Part shown: positions 43,927 to 54,837 of the stretch, in pieces
Position numbering within the stretch: position 1 is the first letter of the stretch
Layout of the letters: the number at the start of each line of letters is the position of its first letter
DNA from: Belnapia arida
Lineage (GTDB): Bacteria > Pseudomonadota > Alphaproteobacteria > Acetobacterales > Acetobacteraceae
Assembly (NCBI RefSeq): GCF_016773205.1
Contig: NZ_JAETWB010000001.1
Coordinates: 372,001 to 436,000, forward strand
Length of the DNA stretch: 64,000 nucleotides
Direction: 5' to 3'
Program-made: the position numbers and the translations under genes
The notes under the pieces: model-generated
The model's input: only the letters and a program-made list of their open reading frames with translations
Databases searched by the model: none
What the model was told of the DNA's origin: nothing

Positions 43927-44385
43927 ATGACCACGCTGACCATCAACGGGACGGAGCGCCGCTTCGAGGGCGACCCCGACATGCCCCTGCTCTGGTTCCT
44001 GCGCGACGAGCTCGGCCTTACCGGCACCAAATTCGGCTGCGGCCAGGCGCTGTGCGGCGCCTGCACCGTGCATGTCGACGGCAATGCCGTGCGCGCCTGC
44101 CAGACGCCGGTTTCCGCCATCGACGGCGCCAAGGTGACGACCATCGAGGGGCTCTCGCCCGATGGCGAGCACCCGGTCCAGGTCGCCTGGAGGGGGCTCA
44201 ACGTGGCGCAATGCGGCTATTGCCAGACCGGGCAGATCATGCAGGCCGCCGCGCTGCTGAAGGACATCCCTGACCCGAGCGACGACGACATCGACACGGC
44301 GATGAGCGGCAATCTCTGCCGCTGCGGCACCTATCCGCGCATCCGGGCGGCGATCAAGCAGGCAGCGAAGGGGGGGCGGCCATGA
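43927..44385 (+). CDS. [2Fe-2S] subunit of Mo hydroxylase (isoquinoline 1-oxidoreductase alpha-like)
   Basis: A 152-residue iron-sulfur subunit, with Cys in [35 protein letters not shown] and [15 protein letters not shown]. The GQALCGACT and QCGYCQTGQ forms are characteristic of IorA-type subunits. It starts at ATGACCACGCTG and overlaps the large subunit by ATGA. It carries electrons from the periplasmic Mo centre to a membrane or cytochrome acceptor. Confidence 0.93.
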   Translation: MTTLTINGTERRFEGDPDMPLLWFLRDELGLTGTKFGCGQALCGACTVHVDGNAVRACQTPVSAIDGAKVTTIEGLSPDGEHPVQVAWRGLNVAQCGYCQTGQIMQAAALLKDIPDPSDDDIDTAMSGNLCRCGTYPRIRAAIKQAAKGGRP

Positions 44386-46649
44386 TCGTCAATCTCAGCC
44401 GGCGCGGGCTGCTGGGCGGCCTTGCCGGCGGCGGCCTCGTCCTCGGCATCGGCCTGCCGCGCGTCGAGGCGCAGCAGGCGGGCTTCGGCGCCGATGGCAT
44501 GCCGAATGGCTGGCGCGACGACCCGCGCCTCTTCATCGCCATCGCCGAGGACGGCATCGTCACCGTCACCTGCCACCGGCAGGAGATGGGGCAGGGGGTG
44601 CGGACCTCCATCCCCATGGTCGTCGCCGAGGAACTGGAAGCCGACTGGTCGAAGGTGCGCGTCACCCAGGCGGATGGCGACGAGGGGCGCTTCGGCAACC
44701 AGGACACCGACGGCTCGCGCAGCCTGCGGCACTTCTTCATGCCGATGCGCCGGGCCGGTGCCGCGGCGCGGACGATGCTGGAGGCGGCGGCGGCGAAGCA
44801 ATGGGGCGTGCCCGTTGCCGAGGTTCGGGCCGCGAACCATCAGGTGCTGCACGAGAAGTCCGGCCGCGCGCTCGGCTACGGCGCGCTGGCGAAGGCGGCG
44901 GCCGACATGCCGGTGCCGGACCGTGCAACCGTGCGGCTGAAGGACCCGGCCAATTTCCGCTTGATCGGCAAGGAAGGCACGGAGCTTCTCGACAACCGCG
45001 ACATCACCACCGGAAAGGCCATCTATGGCATCGACGCGCGGGTGGAGGGCATGTTCTACGCCGTCGTCGCCCGCCCGCCGGTCTTCGGCGGCAAGGTGAC
45101 CTCCTTCGACGCGGCCGAGACCATGAAGGTGCCGGGCGTCGTCAAGGTGGTGGCGATCGACCCGCCGGCGATCCCCTCCGAGTTCCAGCCGCTCGGCGGC
45201 ATCGCCGTCATCGCCCGCAACACCTGGGCGGCGATGCAGGGGCGCGACAAGCTGAAGATCAGCTGGGATGACGGGCCGCATGCCGTCTATTCCTCCGACA
45301 CCTACCGCGCCCAGCTGCAGGAGGCGGCGCGCAAGCCGGGCAAGGTCGTCCGCACTGCCGGCGACGTGGACCGCGCGATGGCGGGCGCGGCAAAGCGCGT
45401 CGAGGCGGAATACTACATCCCCCACCTCGCCCAGACGCCGCTGGAGCCGCCCGCCGCGCTCGTCCGCATCGCCGGCGGGCGCTGCGAGGCCTGGGCCTGC
45501 ACCCAGGCGCCGCAGGCAACGCGGACCCGTCTCGCGCAGCGACTGAACATTCCCGAGGACAAGGTCACGGTGCATGTGACGCTGCTCGGCGGCGGCTTCG
45601 GGCGGAAGTCGAAGCCCGACTTCGTCCTCGAGGCGGGGCTGTGCAGCCAGGCCATGGACGGCGCCCCGGTCAAGATGACCTGGACCCGCGAGGACGACCT
45701 GCACCACGGCTATTACCACACCGTCTCCGTCGAGCGGATCGAGGCGGGGCTGGATGCCGCCGGCAAGCCGGTCGCCTGGCTGCATCGCAGCGTGGCACCG
45801 ACCATCGGCTCCATCTTCGCGCCCGACCCGAAGCACGAGCTGCCGGTCGAACTCGGCATGGGGCTGGTCAACACGCCGTTCCCCCTCCCCAACATCCGGA
45901 TCGAGAACCCCGAGGCGCAGGCGCATGCGCGGATCGGCTGGTTCCGCTCCGTCTCCAACATCCCGCATGCCTTCGCCATCCAGTCCTTCGTCGCCGAGCT
46001 GGCGCATGCCGCGGGCAAGGACCCGAAGGACTACCTGCTGGAGCTGATCGGCGCGCCCCGCGTCGTCGACCCGACCACGCTCGGCGATGTCTGGAACCAT
46101 GGCGAGGATCCGAAGCGCTACCCGATCGATACCGGCCGGCTGCGCCGGGTGATCGAGACGGCGGCCGGGGGCATTGGCTGGGGCAGGGCGATGCCGCAAG
46201 GCAGCGGCCTCGGCATCGCCGGGCATTACAGCTTCGTCTCCTATGTCGCCGCCGCCATCGAAGTGAAGCTCGGCAGCCGCGGCGAGCTGAGCTTCCCGCG
46301 CGTTGACATTGCCATCGATTGCGGGCCGCAGGTGAACCCGGAGCGCATCCGCTCCCAGATGGAGGGCGCCGTCGTCATGGGCACTGGCCTCGCCCTCTCG
46401 GCCGAGATCAGCTTCAAGGATGGCCGTGTGCAGCAGAACAATTTCGACGCCTATGAGCTGACGCGCATCGACACCGCGCCGCGCGAGATCCACGTCCACC
46501 TGCTGCCCTCGCGCGACTACAACCAGCCGCTTGGCGGCGTGGGCGAGCCGGGGGTGCCGCCGATCGCGCCGGCCATCGCCAATGCGATCTTCGCCGCCTC
46601 GGGCAAGCGGATACGACAGCTGCCGATCCGGGATCAGGTGACGACATGA
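44382..46649 (+). CDS. Tat-exported Mo hydroxylase large subunit (isoquinoline 1-oxidoreductase beta-like)
   Basis: A 755-residue catalytic subunit. The N-terminus [20 protein letters not shown] has the SRRGLL twin-arginine motif, so it is exported folded with cofactor. Landmarks are [40 protein letters not shown] and [20 protein letters not shown] with the catalytic GVGE Glu. Its small partner is encoded upstream. It hydroxylates aldehydes or N-heteroaromatics; the substrate is unknown. No cytochrome gene follows, although many such pairs have one. Confidence 0.92.
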   Translation: MIVNLSRRGLLGGLAGGGLVLGIGLPRVEAQQAGFGADGMPNGWRDDPRLFIAIAEDGIVTVTCHRQEMGQGVRTSIPMVVAEELEADWSKVRVTQADGDEGRFGNQDTDGSRSLRHFFMPMRRAGAAARTMLEAAAAKQWGVPVAEVRAANHQVLHEKSGRALGYGALAKAAADMPVPDRATVRLKDPANFRLIGKEGTELLDNRDITTGKAIYGIDARVEGMFYAVVARPPVFGGKVTSFDAAETMKVPGVVKVVAIDPPAIPSEFQPLGGIAVIARNTWAAMQGRDKLKISWDDGPHAVYSSDTYRAQLQEAARKPGKVVRTAGDVDRAMAGAAKRVEAEYYIPHLAQTPLEPPAALVRIAGGRCEAWACTQAPQATRTRLAQRLNIPEDKVTVHVTLLGGGFGRKSKPDFVLEAGLCSQAMDGAPVKMTWTREDDLHHGYYHTVSVERIEAGLDAAGKPVAWLHRSVAPTIGSIFAPDPKHELPVELGMGLVNTPFPLPNIRIENPEAQAHARIGWFRSVSNIPHAFAIQSFVAELAHAAGKDPKDYLLELIGAPRVVDPTTLGDVWNHGEDPKRYPIDTGRLRRVIETAAGGIGWGRAMPQGSGLGIAGHYSFVSYVAAAIEVKLGSRGELSFPRVDIAIDCGPQVNPERIRSQMEGAVVMGTGLALSAEISFKDGRVQQNNFDAYELTRIDTAPREIHVHLLPSRDYNQPLGGVGEPGVPPIAPAIANAIFAASGKRIRQLPIRDQVTT

Positions 46650-47044
46650 GGACGGCCCTGACCTTTCTTGGCCTGGCGCTGCTCGCCGGGCCGGCCCTCG
46701 CCTCGCCCTGCACCGAGCAGATCGCGGCGTTGGAGCGGCAAGTGTCCGGCGCCGGGGCGGAGGCGGCGGCCGCCTCCTCCGGTGGGCAGGGCGTCGCCGC
46801 GGCGCGGGAGAGCCAGGCGTTGCAGCCGCCCCCGGCGAACCAGCCTGCGCCGCCGAGCGGGCCCTTCCAGGCCGCGCCGCGCGAGGCCCAGGCGACGCAG
46901 CGTGCCGCCGAGGCCGGGGCTGGCGGCGATGGCGTGGTGCAGGCCCGCGCCCGGCTCAACGAGGCGCGCGAGCGGGCAGGTCGGGGCGACGAAGCCGGCT
47001 GCCTCGCCAGCCTGGCCGAGGTGCGGCGGCAGGTGAACCGGTAG
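46646..47044 (+). CDS. Small secreted hypothetical protein
   Basis: A 132-residue protein with a signal peptide ([20 protein letters not shown]). The mature part is Ala/Pro/Gln-rich and low-complexity (QALQPPPANQPAPPSGPFQA) with a helical, Arg-rich end (VQARARLNEARERAGRGDEA). Two Cys, one near each end, could form a disulphide. It overlaps the Mo hydroxylase large subunit by ATGA, so it belongs to that operon, perhaps as an accessory. No family recognised. Confidence 0.65.
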   Translation: MRTALTFLGLALLAGPALASPCTEQIAALERQVSGAGAEAAAASSGGQGVAAARESQALQPPPANQPAPPSGPFQAAPREAQATQRAAEAGAGGDGVVQARARLNEARERAGRGDEAGCLASLAEVRRQVNR

Positions 47045-47199
47045 TAGCCAGATGTCGTCGTAGTATGTTTCGCTAAGGCTTCGGATAGGGCATGCGTGGG
47101 AGGTTTGCGGCATTGCATCCCGGTAGCATCGGCAGCGGCTAACGGCGACGTGACGCCCGGGCGCTGGCGGGCTCGGACCATGCTGGGTAGGTTGCCGGC

Positions 47200-47451
47200 A
47201 TGGCCTCTTCCCCCGATGAACAACCCGATCCCACCTCCGAAGACAAGGTGATGTCCGCTGCCGCAAGGCGCGCGGAGCAGCAGCGCACGCGCTACCGCAT
47301 CGCCGAGCAACGCGCCCGCAGCGAGCAGGCCGGCGGCAAGCCGAGCGAGGATGAGGCGAGCCGCATGGTCGCCGAATTCTACGCCCGCGGCGGCCAGGTC
47401 ACCGTCTGCCCGCCGGCCGACGAGGCCGAGGTGGAACATCCGAAGCGTTAA
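47200..47451 (+). CDS. Small hypothetical protein
   Basis: An 83-residue, highly charged, probably soluble protein (MASSPDEQPDPTSEDKVMSA; AARRAEQQRTRYRIAEQRAR). The central Arg/Glu-rich part would form one helix. It follows 155 bases after the previous gene. It has good local coding composition but no recognised family or neighbour link. Confidence 0.5.
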   Translation: MASSPDEQPDPTSEDKVMSAAARRAEQQRTRYRIAEQRARSEQAGGKPSEDEASRMVAEFYARGGQVTVCPPADEAEVEHPKR

Positions 47452-47557
47452 GGCAGACGCGCCCGGATAAGCCCATCCGAGCAAGGCAGTTGGTTCGGTC
47501 CAACAATGTCTGGAGCGGCTTCCGCCAGCGTGGCCGAGCGAGTACCGCTCCGGCCAC

Positions 47558-47677
47558 TCATGCGCCGCTGTTGCTGCCGCCCATGCCGCGTTCGTTGTAG
47601 GTCGGTGGGCCGCTGGTTGGTTGCAGCTGGCCACAGGCGGCGAGGGTGGAGAGGATCAGGAACAGCAGCAGGGGCAT
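47558..47677 (-). CDS. Tiny lipoprotein-like ORF downstream of queC
   Basis: A 39-residue product, MPLLLFLILSTLAACGQLQP then TSGPPTYNERGMGGSNSGA. The hydrophobic leader ends in a clear lipobox LAAC, so the mature lipoprotein would be about 25 residues starting at Cys15. A TTG at 47692 would add MRWSG, giving a positive N-terminus. It reads in the same direction as queC, whose stop is at 47723, so it may be co-transcribed. Too short for standard prediction. Confidence 0.5.
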   Translation of the reverse strand: MPLLLFLILSTLAACGQLQPTSGPPTYNERGMGGSNSGA

Positions 47678-47722
47678 CCCGCTCCAGCGCAATGCGCCCG
47701 GTGGCGTCGCCTGCCGGGGCGG

Positions 47723-48430
47723 TCAGTCTGCCGTGAGCCGCCAACCTTCCCAACCCTTGCGGCGCAGGTCGCAGGCCGGGCAGGTGCCGCAGCCATGGCC
47801 CCAGTCGTGCAGCCTGCTGCGGTCGCCTAGATAGCAGCTATGCGTGTCGAGGCGGATCGCTTCCACCAGCGGCGCGCCGCCGAGCCGCGCCGCCAGCGCC
47901 CAGGTCGCCGCCTTGTCGCGCCACATCAGCGGGGTGTGCAGCACGAAGCGCCGGTCCATTCCGAGATTGAGTGCGACCTGCAGCGCCTTCAGCGTGTCGT
48001 CGCGGCAATCGGGATAGCCGGAGTAATCCGTCTCGCACATGCCGGCGACAAGGTGCCTCAGCCCGCGCCGGTAGGCGAGCGCCGCGGCGAAGGTGAGGAA
48101 GAGCAGGTTGCGGCCGGGGACGAAGGTGTTCGGCAATCCGTCCGTCTGCATGGCGATCGCCGTCTCCCGCGTCAGCGCCGTGTCGGAGACGGCGCGCAGG
48201 GCGTCGAGCGCCAATAGATGATCCTCGCCGAGCTTCGCTGCCCAGCCAGGATTTTCGTGGAGCAGCCGGGTGCGGAAGGTCTGCCGCACCTCCAGCTCCA
48301 CCCGGTGCCGCTGGCCGTAGTCGAAGCCGATCGTCTCGACATGGGCGAAGCGCGTGAGCGCCCAGGCAAGGCAGGTGGCGCTGTCCTGGCCGCCGCTGAA
48401 CAATACGAGCGCCGCGTCGTCGCGCATCAT
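47723..48430 (-). CDS. queC: 7-cyano-7-deazaguanine synthase QueC
   Basis: A 235-residue enzyme that converts carboxy-deazaguanine to preQ0 with ATP and ammonia. The PP-loop [10 protein letters not shown] is near the N-terminus. Zinc-binding Cys are in [18 protein letters not shown] and [14 protein letters not shown]. The start at [16 protein letters not shown] overlaps the queG stop by ATGA. It is the second gene of a queG-queC pair. Confidence 0.95.
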   Translation of the reverse strand: MMRDDAALVLFSGGQDSATCLAWALTRFAHVETIGFDYGQRHRVELEVRQTFRTRLLHENPGWAAKLGEDHLLALDALRAVSDTALTRETAIAMQTDGLPNTFVPGRNLLFLTFAAALAYRRGLRHLVAGMCETDYSGYPDCRDDTLKALQVALNLGMDRRFVLHTPLMWRDKAATWALAARLGGAPLVEAIRLDTHSCYLGDRSRLHDWGHGCGTCPACDLRRKGWEGWRLTAD

Positions 48431-49458
48431 GCCGCTTCCAGCCTCCCTGCCGCCCAACGTGCCGCCTCCGCTACCACCGGGTCGGCATCGCCGGCGAGGG
48501 CCTGCGCGGTGGGGCGCAGCGCAGGCTCGCTGGAATTGCCGATCGCCACCAGCACGTTCCGTACGAAGCGGTCCCGCCCGATGCGCTTCACCGGACTTGC
48601 GGTGAAGAGGGCGCGGAAGCCGGCATCGTCCAGCGCTGCCAGCTCCGCCAGGCGCGGGGCATCGAGCGAGGCACGCGGGGCGAAGGCAGGCTCGCTATGG
48701 GCACGGGCGAATTTGTTCCAGGGACAGACGGCGAGGCAATCGTCGCAGCCATAGATGCGGTTGCCCATCGCCGCGCGATGCTCCTCGGGGATTGGCCCGC
48801 GATGCTCGATGGTGAGGTAGCTGATGCAGCGCCGCGCATCGAGCCGCCGCGGCGCCGGGAAGGCGCGGGTCGGGCAGATGTCGAGGCAGGCGCTGCAACT
48901 GCCGCAACGGTCCCTACCCGGCGGGTCGGGCGGCAGGTCGAGCGTCGTGTAGATCTCGCCGAGGAAGAGCCAGGAGCCGTGCTGGCGGCTGACAAGGTTG
49001 GTGTGCTTGCCCTGCCAGCCGAGCCCGGCCTGCTGCGCCAGCGGCTTCTCCATCACCGGCGCGGTGTCGACGAAGACCTTCACCAGCGCCTCCGGCCAGC
49101 GGGCGACCATCCAGCGGGCGAGGGATTTGAGATGGGACTTCACCACGTCATGATAGTCGCGGTTCCGCGCATAGACGCTGATGGCGCCACGGTCGCGCTG
49201 TTCCAACACCGCCAGCGGGTCCTCCGCCGGCGCGTAGCTCATGCCGAGCGAGACCACGCTTACCGCCTCCGGCCAGAGCGCGCGGGGATGCGCCCGCTGC
49301 TCGGCGCGTGCTTCCATCCAGCCCATCGTGCCGTGCAGGCCCTCGGCGAGGAAGCGGTTCAACCGGGCGCGCACCTCCTCCGGCAGGGTAGCGGCGGTGA
49401 AGCCGACGGCATCGAAGCCGAGGCGCCCGGCCTCGGTGCGGATCAGGTCCTTCGTCAC
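48427..49458 (-). CDS. queG: Epoxyqueuosine reductase QueG
   Basis: A 343-residue cobalamin-dependent iron-sulfur enzyme that reduces epoxyqueuosine to queuosine in tRNA. Two [4Fe-4S] motifs are visible: [20 protein letters not shown] and [18 protein letters not shown]. The N-terminal region ([20 protein letters not shown]) and [20 protein letters not shown] match the family; a C-terminal HEAT-like tail follows. It overlaps queC. Confidence 0.96.
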   Translation of the reverse strand: MTKDLIRTEAGRLGFDAVGFTAATLPEEVRARLNRFLAEGLHGTMGWMEARAEQRAHPRALWPEAVSVVSLGMSYAPAEDPLAVLEQRDRGAISVYARNRDYHDVVKSHLKSLARWMVARWPEALVKVFVDTAPVMEKPLAQQAGLGWQGKHTNLVSRQHGSWLFLGEIYTTLDLPPDPPGRDRCGSCSACLDICPTRAFPAPRRLDARRCISYLTIEHRGPIPEEHRAAMGNRIYGCDDCLAVCPWNKFARAHSEPAFAPRASLDAPRLAELAALDDAGFRALFTASPVKRIGRDRFVRNVLVAIGNSSEPALRPTAQALAGDADPVVAEAARWAAGRLEAA

Positions 49459-49599
49459 ACGGCCTCCATAGCACCCGGCAAGCCCTTCCGGCGACAGGAG
49501 GGATGCCCGGTGAGTCGCAACAATAATAACGGGCAGATGAGATCGGGTAGTCGGACAATACGGTTAGGATGTTGTGGAAGAGACGGCAGGAGGCGACCG

Positions 49600-50256
49600 A
49601 TGGACGCACCGCAGCGCAGCTTTGTCTTCTATCCGATGCACAACCAAGCACCGGATGTCCACAATCCTCAAGGTAATGACGCGACTGGGGCATTCCACCC
49701 CGGCGCCGCCATGTACGAGAAGTACTACACGAAGCTCGGCTGCGACGTGACCATGTGCAAGTTCGACAACCACCTGCCCGGGGACCAGCGTCGCGCGCAG
49801 ATCCTGAACGCACTCGCCATCGGCGCCGCCGATGGCTGGTACGACGCCATCGTCTATTTCGGCCATGGCTACAAGGACGGCATGCCCTCGGCCGGCTTCG
49901 CCCTGAAATCCATCGACCAACTGACCAATGCCATCTGGTCCTATGGCCAGTATTCGGTGAAGGTCGTGCTTTATGCCTGCACCTGCGGCATCGACGGCGG
50001 CTATGCCTGGCGCATCTCGGAAGCGATGAAGCCCTGGGCACAGGAAGGCTACGGCGTGTACGGCCATGCCAGCGCAGGCCATTCCTTCATGAACCCGCAG
50101 GTGCGGCAATACCCGAATGGGGGTGCCGTCACCGGCATCAAAACCGCGCCGGCCGGGAAGATCCCCGCCTGGATCAAGGCGCTTGGCGACCCGAAGAGCA
50201 CGCTCTGGCTGCGCTTCCCCTTCATGAGCGAGGAGGAGATCGCGGCGGAGCTCTAG
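49600..50256 (+). CDS. Caspase-like (C14/CHF-fold) candidate protease inserted among que genes
   Basis: A 218-residue protein; CAGGAGG precedes the ATG. A likely His-Cys dyad is His89 in [14 protein letters not shown] and Cys127 (or Cys129) in [15 protein letters not shown] strand-His-Gly followed about 38 residues later by a strand and ACxxG is the pattern of caspase/hemoglobinase-fold peptidases. The N-terminus reads [20 protein letters not shown], with no signal peptide or membrane segment. It is on the opposite strand, between queG and queF, with an AT-richer leader, suggesting insertion. Its stop codon and the queF stop share bases 50253-50256. Function is inferred from motif only. Confidence 0.55.
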   Translation: MDAPQRSFVFYPMHNQAPDVHNPQGNDATGAFHPGAAMYEKYYTKLGCDVTMCKFDNHLPGDQRRAQILNALAIGAADGWYDAIVYFGHGYKDGMPSAGFALKSIDQLTNAIWSYGQYSVKVVLYACTCGIDGGYAWRISEAMKPWAQEGYGVYGHASAGHSFMNPQVRQYPNGGAVTGIKTAPAGKIPAWIKALGDPKSTLWLRFPFMSEEEIAAEL

Positions 50257-50723
50257 CCCCGCCCCCGATACCCCGGCACGCCCTGATCTGGCACCCAGAC
50301 GCCCTCCGGCGCCGGCCCCGTGGCGTAGAAGACATCGATCGGGATGCCGCCGCGCGGGTACCAGTAGCCGCCGATGCGCAGCCATTCCGGATCAAGCTCC
50401 TCCACCAGCCGCCGGCCGATGGCGACGGTGCAGGCCTCGTGGAAGGCGCCATGGTTGCGGAAGGCGCCGAGATAGAGCTTCAGCGACTTGCTCTCCACCA
50501 GCCAGCCGCGCGGCACGTAGTCGATCACCAGATGCGCGAAATCCGGCTGCCCGGTCAGCGGGCAGAGCGAGGTGAACTCGGGCGCCGCGAAGCGCACGAG
50601 ATAGCGCAGTCCCGGATGCGGGTTCGGCACGCGCTCGAGCCGCGCCTCCTCCGGGCTGGCCGGCAGGGCGGCGTTGCGGCCGAGCAGGGTCAGCCCGGTG
50701 GTGTCGGTGGTCGCCTCAGCCAT
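50253..50723 (-). CDS. queF: NADPH-dependent preQ0 reductase QueF
   Basis: A 156-residue single-domain QueF that reduces the nitrile of preQ0 to preQ1. The catalytic Cys is in [20 protein letters not shown]; the binding Glu is in [32 protein letters not shown] is the NADPH-binding family segment. I start at the second of two ATGs (50723), which gives better spacing from GAGGAG; 50726 is possible. It overlaps tgt. Confidence 0.96.
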   Translation of the reverse strand: MAEATTDTTGLTLLGRNAALPASPEEARLERVPNPHPGLRYLVRFAAPEFTSLCPLTGQPDFAHLVIDYVPRGWLVESKSLKLYLGAFRNHGAFHEACTVAIGRRLVEELDPEWLRIGGYWYPRGGIPIDVFYATGPAPEGVWVPDQGVPGYRGRG

Positions 50724-51843
50724 CATTCTCCTCGCGCAGCGGGGCCCAGCCCGCTTCCAGCGCCGCCGCATGCTCGTCGAGGCGCCCCTCGCATATGGCA
50801 ATGCGGAGGCCCCGCATCAAATCCTGGTAGTACTGGATGTTGTGCCAAGTCAGCAGCATCGGCCCGAGCATCTCCTCGGCCTTGATGAGGTGGTGCAGAT
50901 AGGCCCGCGAATGCCGGGCGCAGGCCGGGCAGCCGCAGGCGGGGTCGAGCGGCGAGGGGTCCTCGGCGTGGCGGGCATTGCGGAGGTTCAGCATGCCGCG
51001 GCTGGTATAGGCCCGCCCGGTGCGGCCGGAGCGGGTCGGGATGACGCAGTCGAACATGTCGATCCCGCGCCGGACGGCGCCGAGGATATCGGCCGGCGTG
51101 CCGACGCCCATCAAGTAGCGCGGCGCGTCCTGCGGCATCAGCGGGACGGTGCAGTCGAGCGTCGCGAACATCGCAGCCTGTCCCTCGCCGACCGCGAGCC
51201 CGCCGACCGCATAGCCCTCGAAGCCGATCGCCGTCAGCGCCTCCACGCTTTCGGCCCGGAGCGCCGGATGCACCCCGCCCTGGACGATGCCGAACAGCCC
51301 GTGCCCCTCGCGCGGCTCATAGGCCGCCCGCGACCGCGCCGCCCAGCGCATCGACAGGCGCATCGAGGCCGCCACCTGCTCCTCCGTCGCCGGGAAGGGC
51401 GTGCATTCGTCGAAGCACATGGTCACGTCGGCGCCGAGCAGGCGCTGGATCTCGACGCTCCGCTCCGGCGTCAGCCGGTGCTTCGTGCCATCGACATGGC
51501 TGCGGAAGGTAACGCCCTCCTCGTCCATGCTGCGTAGCCCAGCCAGGCTCATCACCTGGAAGCCGCCGCTGTCGGTGAGGATCGGCCCGCGCCAGTCCAT
51601 GAAGCAATGCAGCCCGCCGAGCCGCCCCACCCGCTCCGCCCCCGGACGGAGCATGAGATGATAGGTATTGCCCAGCACCATCCGCGCCCCGGTCGTCCGC
51701 ACCGCATCGGCGGTCATCGCCTTGACTGTGCCGGCGGTGCCGACCGGCATGAAGACCGGCGTCTCGACCGTGCCATGGGCGGTGTGCAGCACGCCGGCAC
51801 GGGCGGCGCCGTCGCGGGCGAGGGGGGTCCAGTGCAGGGTCAT
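50716..51843 (-). CDS. tgt: tRNA-guanine transglycosylase
   Basis: A 375-residue enzyme that swaps guanine-34 for preQ1 in GUN-anticodon tRNAs. The catalytic Asp is in [18 protein letters not shown]. The zinc site is [20 protein letters not shown]. Additional family blocks are [13 protein letters not shown] and [19 protein letters not shown]. It starts at 51843, overlapping queA by ATGA, and runs into queF. Confidence 0.98.
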   Translation of the reverse strand: MTLHWTPLARDGAARAGVLHTAHGTVETPVFMPVGTAGTVKAMTADAVRTTGARMVLGNTYHLMLRPGAERVGRLGGLHCFMDWRGPILTDSGGFQVMSLAGLRSMDEEGVTFRSHVDGTKHRLTPERSVEIQRLLGADVTMCFDECTPFPATEEQVAASMRLSMRWAARSRAAYEPREGHGLFGIVQGGVHPALRAESVEALTAIGFEGYAVGGLAVGEGQAAMFATLDCTVPLMPQDAPRYLMGVGTPADILGAVRRGIDMFDCVIPTRSGRTGRAYTSRGMLNLRNARHAEDPSPLDPACGCPACARHSRAYLHHLIKAEEMLGPMLLTWHNIQYYQDLMRGLRIAICEGRLDEHAAALEAGWAPLREENDG

Positions 51844-52886
51844 GGGGCCTCCTCCCGCTCCAGCAGGCTGCCGTCGCCATAGCTGTAGAAGCGGTAGCCG
51901 GCCGCGATCGCATGGGCATAGGCCGCCCGCATCCGCCCGACGCCGGCGAAGGCCGAGACCAGCATGAAGAGCGTGCTCCGCGGCAGGTGGAAATTGGTCA
52001 GCAGCAGGTCGCCGCCGCGGAAGCGGTGGCCGGGCAGTAGGTAGATGTCGGTGAGCCCCCGGAACGGCCGGACCACGCCGTCCTCGCCCACCGCCGTCTC
52101 GAGCAGCCGCAGCGCCGTGGTGCCGATGGCGACCACGCGGCCGCCCGCCGCCCGTGCGGCGTTGATCGCAGCCGCGGCCTCCTCCGTCACCTCGCCCCAT
52201 TCGGGATGGAGCTTGTGCCCGCGCGGATCTTCGGCCCTCATCGGCAGGAAGGTGCCGGCGCCGACATGCAGCGTCACCACGGCCTGGCCGATGCCGCGGG
52301 CGGCGATTGCCTCCAGCAGCGCAGGCGTGAAGTGGAGGCTCGCTGTCGGCGCGGCGACGGCGCCGGGGCGGGCCGCGAAGATGGTCTGGTAGTCCTCCCG
52401 GTCCTCCGGCAGCGGCCCCTCCGGACGGGCGATGTAGGGCGGCAGCGGCACTTCGCCAGCCGCCTCCAGCGCCGCGGCCAGCGCCGCCTGATCGGGGCCG
52501 AAATCGAGCAGCGCCATGCCGCCCTCCCGGCGCTCGACGACGCGTGGGGCGAGGCCGGGCGCGCCCTCGATGGCGACCGTGTCGCCCGGGCGCAACCGCC
52601 TGGCGTTGCGCACCAGCGCCTCCCACAGCCCGCCGCCCTCGGCGCGGTTCAGCATGATCTCGACCGAGGCGTCCCCGCGCCGGCCGCGCAGCCGGGCCGG
52701 GATCACCCGCGTGTCGTTGACCACCAGGATGTCGCCCGGCCGGAGCAGGCCCGGCAGGTCGCCGATGATGCGGTCCGCCAGCCCGTCGCGCCCCACCTGC
52801 AGCAGCCGCGCCGCGTCGCGTGGCCGGGCCGGCGCCTGGGCAATCAGCCGCTCGGGCAGGTCGAAGTCGAAATCCTCGGTGCGCAT
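51840..52886 (-). CDS. queA: S-adenosylmethionine:tRNA ribosyltransferase-isomerase QueA
   Basis: A 348-residue enzyme that transfers the ribosyl part of SAM to preQ1-tRNA, forming epoxyqueuosine. It starts [20 protein letters not shown], the family N-terminus. Other blocks are [31 protein letters not shown] and [17 protein letters not shown]-like [19 protein letters not shown]. It heads the queA-tgt-queF operon. Confidence 0.97.
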   Translation of the reverse strand: MRTEDFDFDLPERLIAQAPARPRDAARLLQVGRDGLADRIIGDLPGLLRPGDILVVNDTRVIPARLRGRRGDASVEIMLNRAEGGGLWEALVRNARRLRPGDTVAIEGAPGLAPRVVERREGGMALLDFGPDQAALAAALEAAGEVPLPPYIARPEGPLPEDREDYQTIFAARPGAVAAPTASLHFTPALLEAIAARGIGQAVVTLHVGAGTFLPMRAEDPRGHKLHPEWGEVTEEAAAAINAARAAGGRVVAIGTTALRLLETAVGEDGVVRPFRGLTDIYLLPGHRFRGGDLLLTNFHLPRSTLFMLVSAFAGVGRMRAAYAHAIAAGYRFYSYGDGSLLEREEAP

Positions 52887-53051
52887 GGGCGGGGCGGTAG
52901 CCCGGTGGGGCGCAGAAGGCAACCGCGCCGCCGCGTCCTGAAGCCCAAGGCGGCGAGGCGTGTCCCTGCCCCTGTCCGCCGACCGCCGTGCGGCAAGGTT
53001 GACGGAAGCGCGCGGTCGCCTGACGCTGCCCCGAAAGGGAGAGGCGTAGCC

Positions 53052-53933
53052 ATGCGGATCATTCCGAATAACGCTGCACTGGGCGCCAGGGTGGAGGATA
53101 TCGACCTTGCGACCCCGCTATCGACCAAGGATCGGCGCGACGTGCTGCGTGCTCTTGGCCGGCATGGCGTACTCTGCTTCCCCGGTCAGGATCTCGATGC
53201 GCCGCAGCTTTCCGCCTTCGGCAGCGGCTTCGGCATGCTCGAGGTGAACGTCGCGAACCTGTTCCATTCCCCTGGCCACCCGGAGGTCATGATCCTCTCG
53301 AACCGGAAGGATGCCGAGGGCAAGCCCGCTGGGCTGAACGACGCCGGCCAGGGCTGGCACACCGACATGTCCTATTCGACCGAGATCGCGCTGGCCAATG
53401 TGCTGCATGCCAGGGAGGTGCCGCAGCGCGACGGCAGGCCGCTCGGCGACACCCAGTTCCGCAACATGCACGCCGCCTATGACGACCTCCCGGCCGAGGT
53501 GGTGGCGCGGCTGGAAGGGCGCGTCGCCATCCACGACTTCGAGAAATTCTGGGACGTGATGCGCCAGCGCCCGGGCAGCATCCGCGGCCCGCTGACTCCG
53601 GCACAGCGCGCAAAGAAGCCGCCGGTCGCGCAGCCGATCTTCCGTACGCACCCGATCACCGGCCGCCGCGTGCTCTACTGCAACCCTGGCTACGCGATGC
53701 ATATCGAAGGGCTCGAGCGCAGCGAGAGCGACGCCCTGCTGGAATACCTGTTCCAACACCAGGCGCAGCCGAAATACCTCCACAGCCATGCCTGGACACC
53801 GGGCGACCTGCTGATGTGGGACAATATCGGCACCACCCACAACGCCGTTGCCGACTATGCCGCGGACGAGCCGCGCACCATCCTGCGGGTGCAGGTCATG
53901 GCGACGCTCGACTACGCCGCGCTGGCTGCCTGA
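53052..53933 (+). CDS. TauD/TfdA family 2-oxoglutarate-dependent dioxygenase
   Basis: A 293-residue Fe(II)/2-oxoglutarate dioxygenase. The iron facial triad is His and Asp in [12 protein letters not shown] and the distal His in [20 protein letters not shown], whose Arg binds 2-oxoglutarate. Neighbouring residues ([20 protein letters not shown]) match the TauD group. It precedes a FAH-family hydrolase by two bases, so it is probably the first step of a small catabolic operon. The substrate (an organosulfonate, aryloxyacetate or other) is unknown. Confidence 0.88.
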   Translation: MRIIPNNAALGARVEDIDLATPLSTKDRRDVLRALGRHGVLCFPGQDLDAPQLSAFGSGFGMLEVNVANLFHSPGHPEVMILSNRKDAEGKPAGLNDAGQGWHTDMSYSTEIALANVLHAREVPQRDGRPLGDTQFRNMHAAYDDLPAEVVARLEGRVAIHDFEKFWDVMRQRPGSIRGPLTPAQRAKKPPVAQPIFRTHPITGRRVLYCNPGYAMHIEGLERSESDALLEYLFQHQAQPKYLHSHAWTPGDLLMWDNIGTTHNAVADYAADEPRTILRVQVMATLDYAALAA

Positions 53934-53934
53934 G

Positions 53935-54837
53935 ATGAAGCTGGCGACCTTCCGCGCCGATGGCGCACGGCGGATCGGGGCAGTGCACGGCGATGCCATC
54001 GTACCGCTGCAACCCGCGCTCGACGCCGCCCGCGCCGCCGCCGGCCAGCCGCCCGAGGCGCTGCCGGACACCATGCTCGGCCTGCTTGCCGCCGGGGAAG
54101 GGGCGATGGTCGCCGCCGGCCGGGCTCTGGCCTTCGCCAGCCGTCCGGATCAGGCGGCGCTGCGCCGCCCGCTGACCTCGGTAGCGCTCTGCGCGCCGCT
54201 GGTGCCCGGCAAGGTCATCGGCGTCGGCCGCAACTATGCGGACCATGCGAAAGAGGTCGGCGGCCCGGCGCCCACGGCGCCGCGGCTGTTCCTGAAGCCC
54301 GGCTCCTCGGTCAGCGGACCGGGCGACGTGGTGCGCATCCCACCCGGCGTCACCAAGCCGGACTGGGAGGTGGAGCTCGCTGTCGTCATCGGGCGCACCG
54401 CCTGGCAGGTGAGCGATGGCACCGCTCTCGAGCATGTCGCCGGCTATACGGTGCTGAACGACGTCTCCGCACGGGAATTCCAGTTCGACCAGCCCCTGCC
54501 GATGACGAGCTTCGCCAAGGGGATGGACGGTTTTTGCCCGATCGGCCCCTGGCTCGTCACCGCCGAGGAGGTTGGCGAGCCCTGGCAGCTCGGCTTGCGC
54601 TGCTGGCTGAATGGCGAGCTGGTGCAGGAAGGCAATACGAGGGACCTCATCTTCAGCGTCGCCGCGCTGATCGCCTATGTCTCGCGCTACATGGCGCTGC
54701 AGCCGGGGGACGTGATCGCAACCGGCACGCCGGCCGGCTCCGGCCATTTCCGCAAGCCGCCTCGCTATCTGCGCGCGGGCGACCGCATGCGGCTGGAGGT
54801 GGAGCGCGTCGGCGTGCTGGAGCACGGGATCGGATGA
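53935..54837 (+). CDS. Fumarylacetoacetate hydrolase family protein
   Basis: A 300-residue FAH-superfamily enzyme. The core is KVIGVGRNYADHAKEVGG, then WEVELAVVIGR with the metal-binding Glu pair and YTVLNDVSAREFQFDQPL with the Asp ligand. The family hydrolyses or decarboxylates acylpyruvates and 2-oxo-alkenoates. The start at 53935 is one base past the TauD stop. It overlaps the receptor gene by ATGA. Probably a hydrolase or isomerase acting after the dioxygenase. Confidence 0.9.
   Translation: MKLATFRADGARRIGAVHGDAIVPLQPALDAARAAAGQPPEALPDTMLGLLAAGEGAMVAAGRALAFASRPDQAALRRPLTSVALCAPLVPGKVIGVGRNYADHAKEVGGPAPTAPRLFLKPGSSVSGPGDVVRIPPGVTKPDWEVELAVVIGRTAWQVSDGTALEHVAGYTVLNDVSAREFQFDQPLPMTSFAKGMDGFCPIGPWLVTAEEVGEPWQLGLRCWLNGELVQEGNTRDLIFSVAALIAYVSRYMALQPGDVIATGTPAGSGHFRKPPRYLRAGDRMRLEVERVGVLEHGIG

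Noticed and set aside
47073-47084. CTAAGGCTTCGG resembling the reverse of the MarR operator core
   Set aside because: Several mismatches to the core and no related gene beside it; expected by chance.
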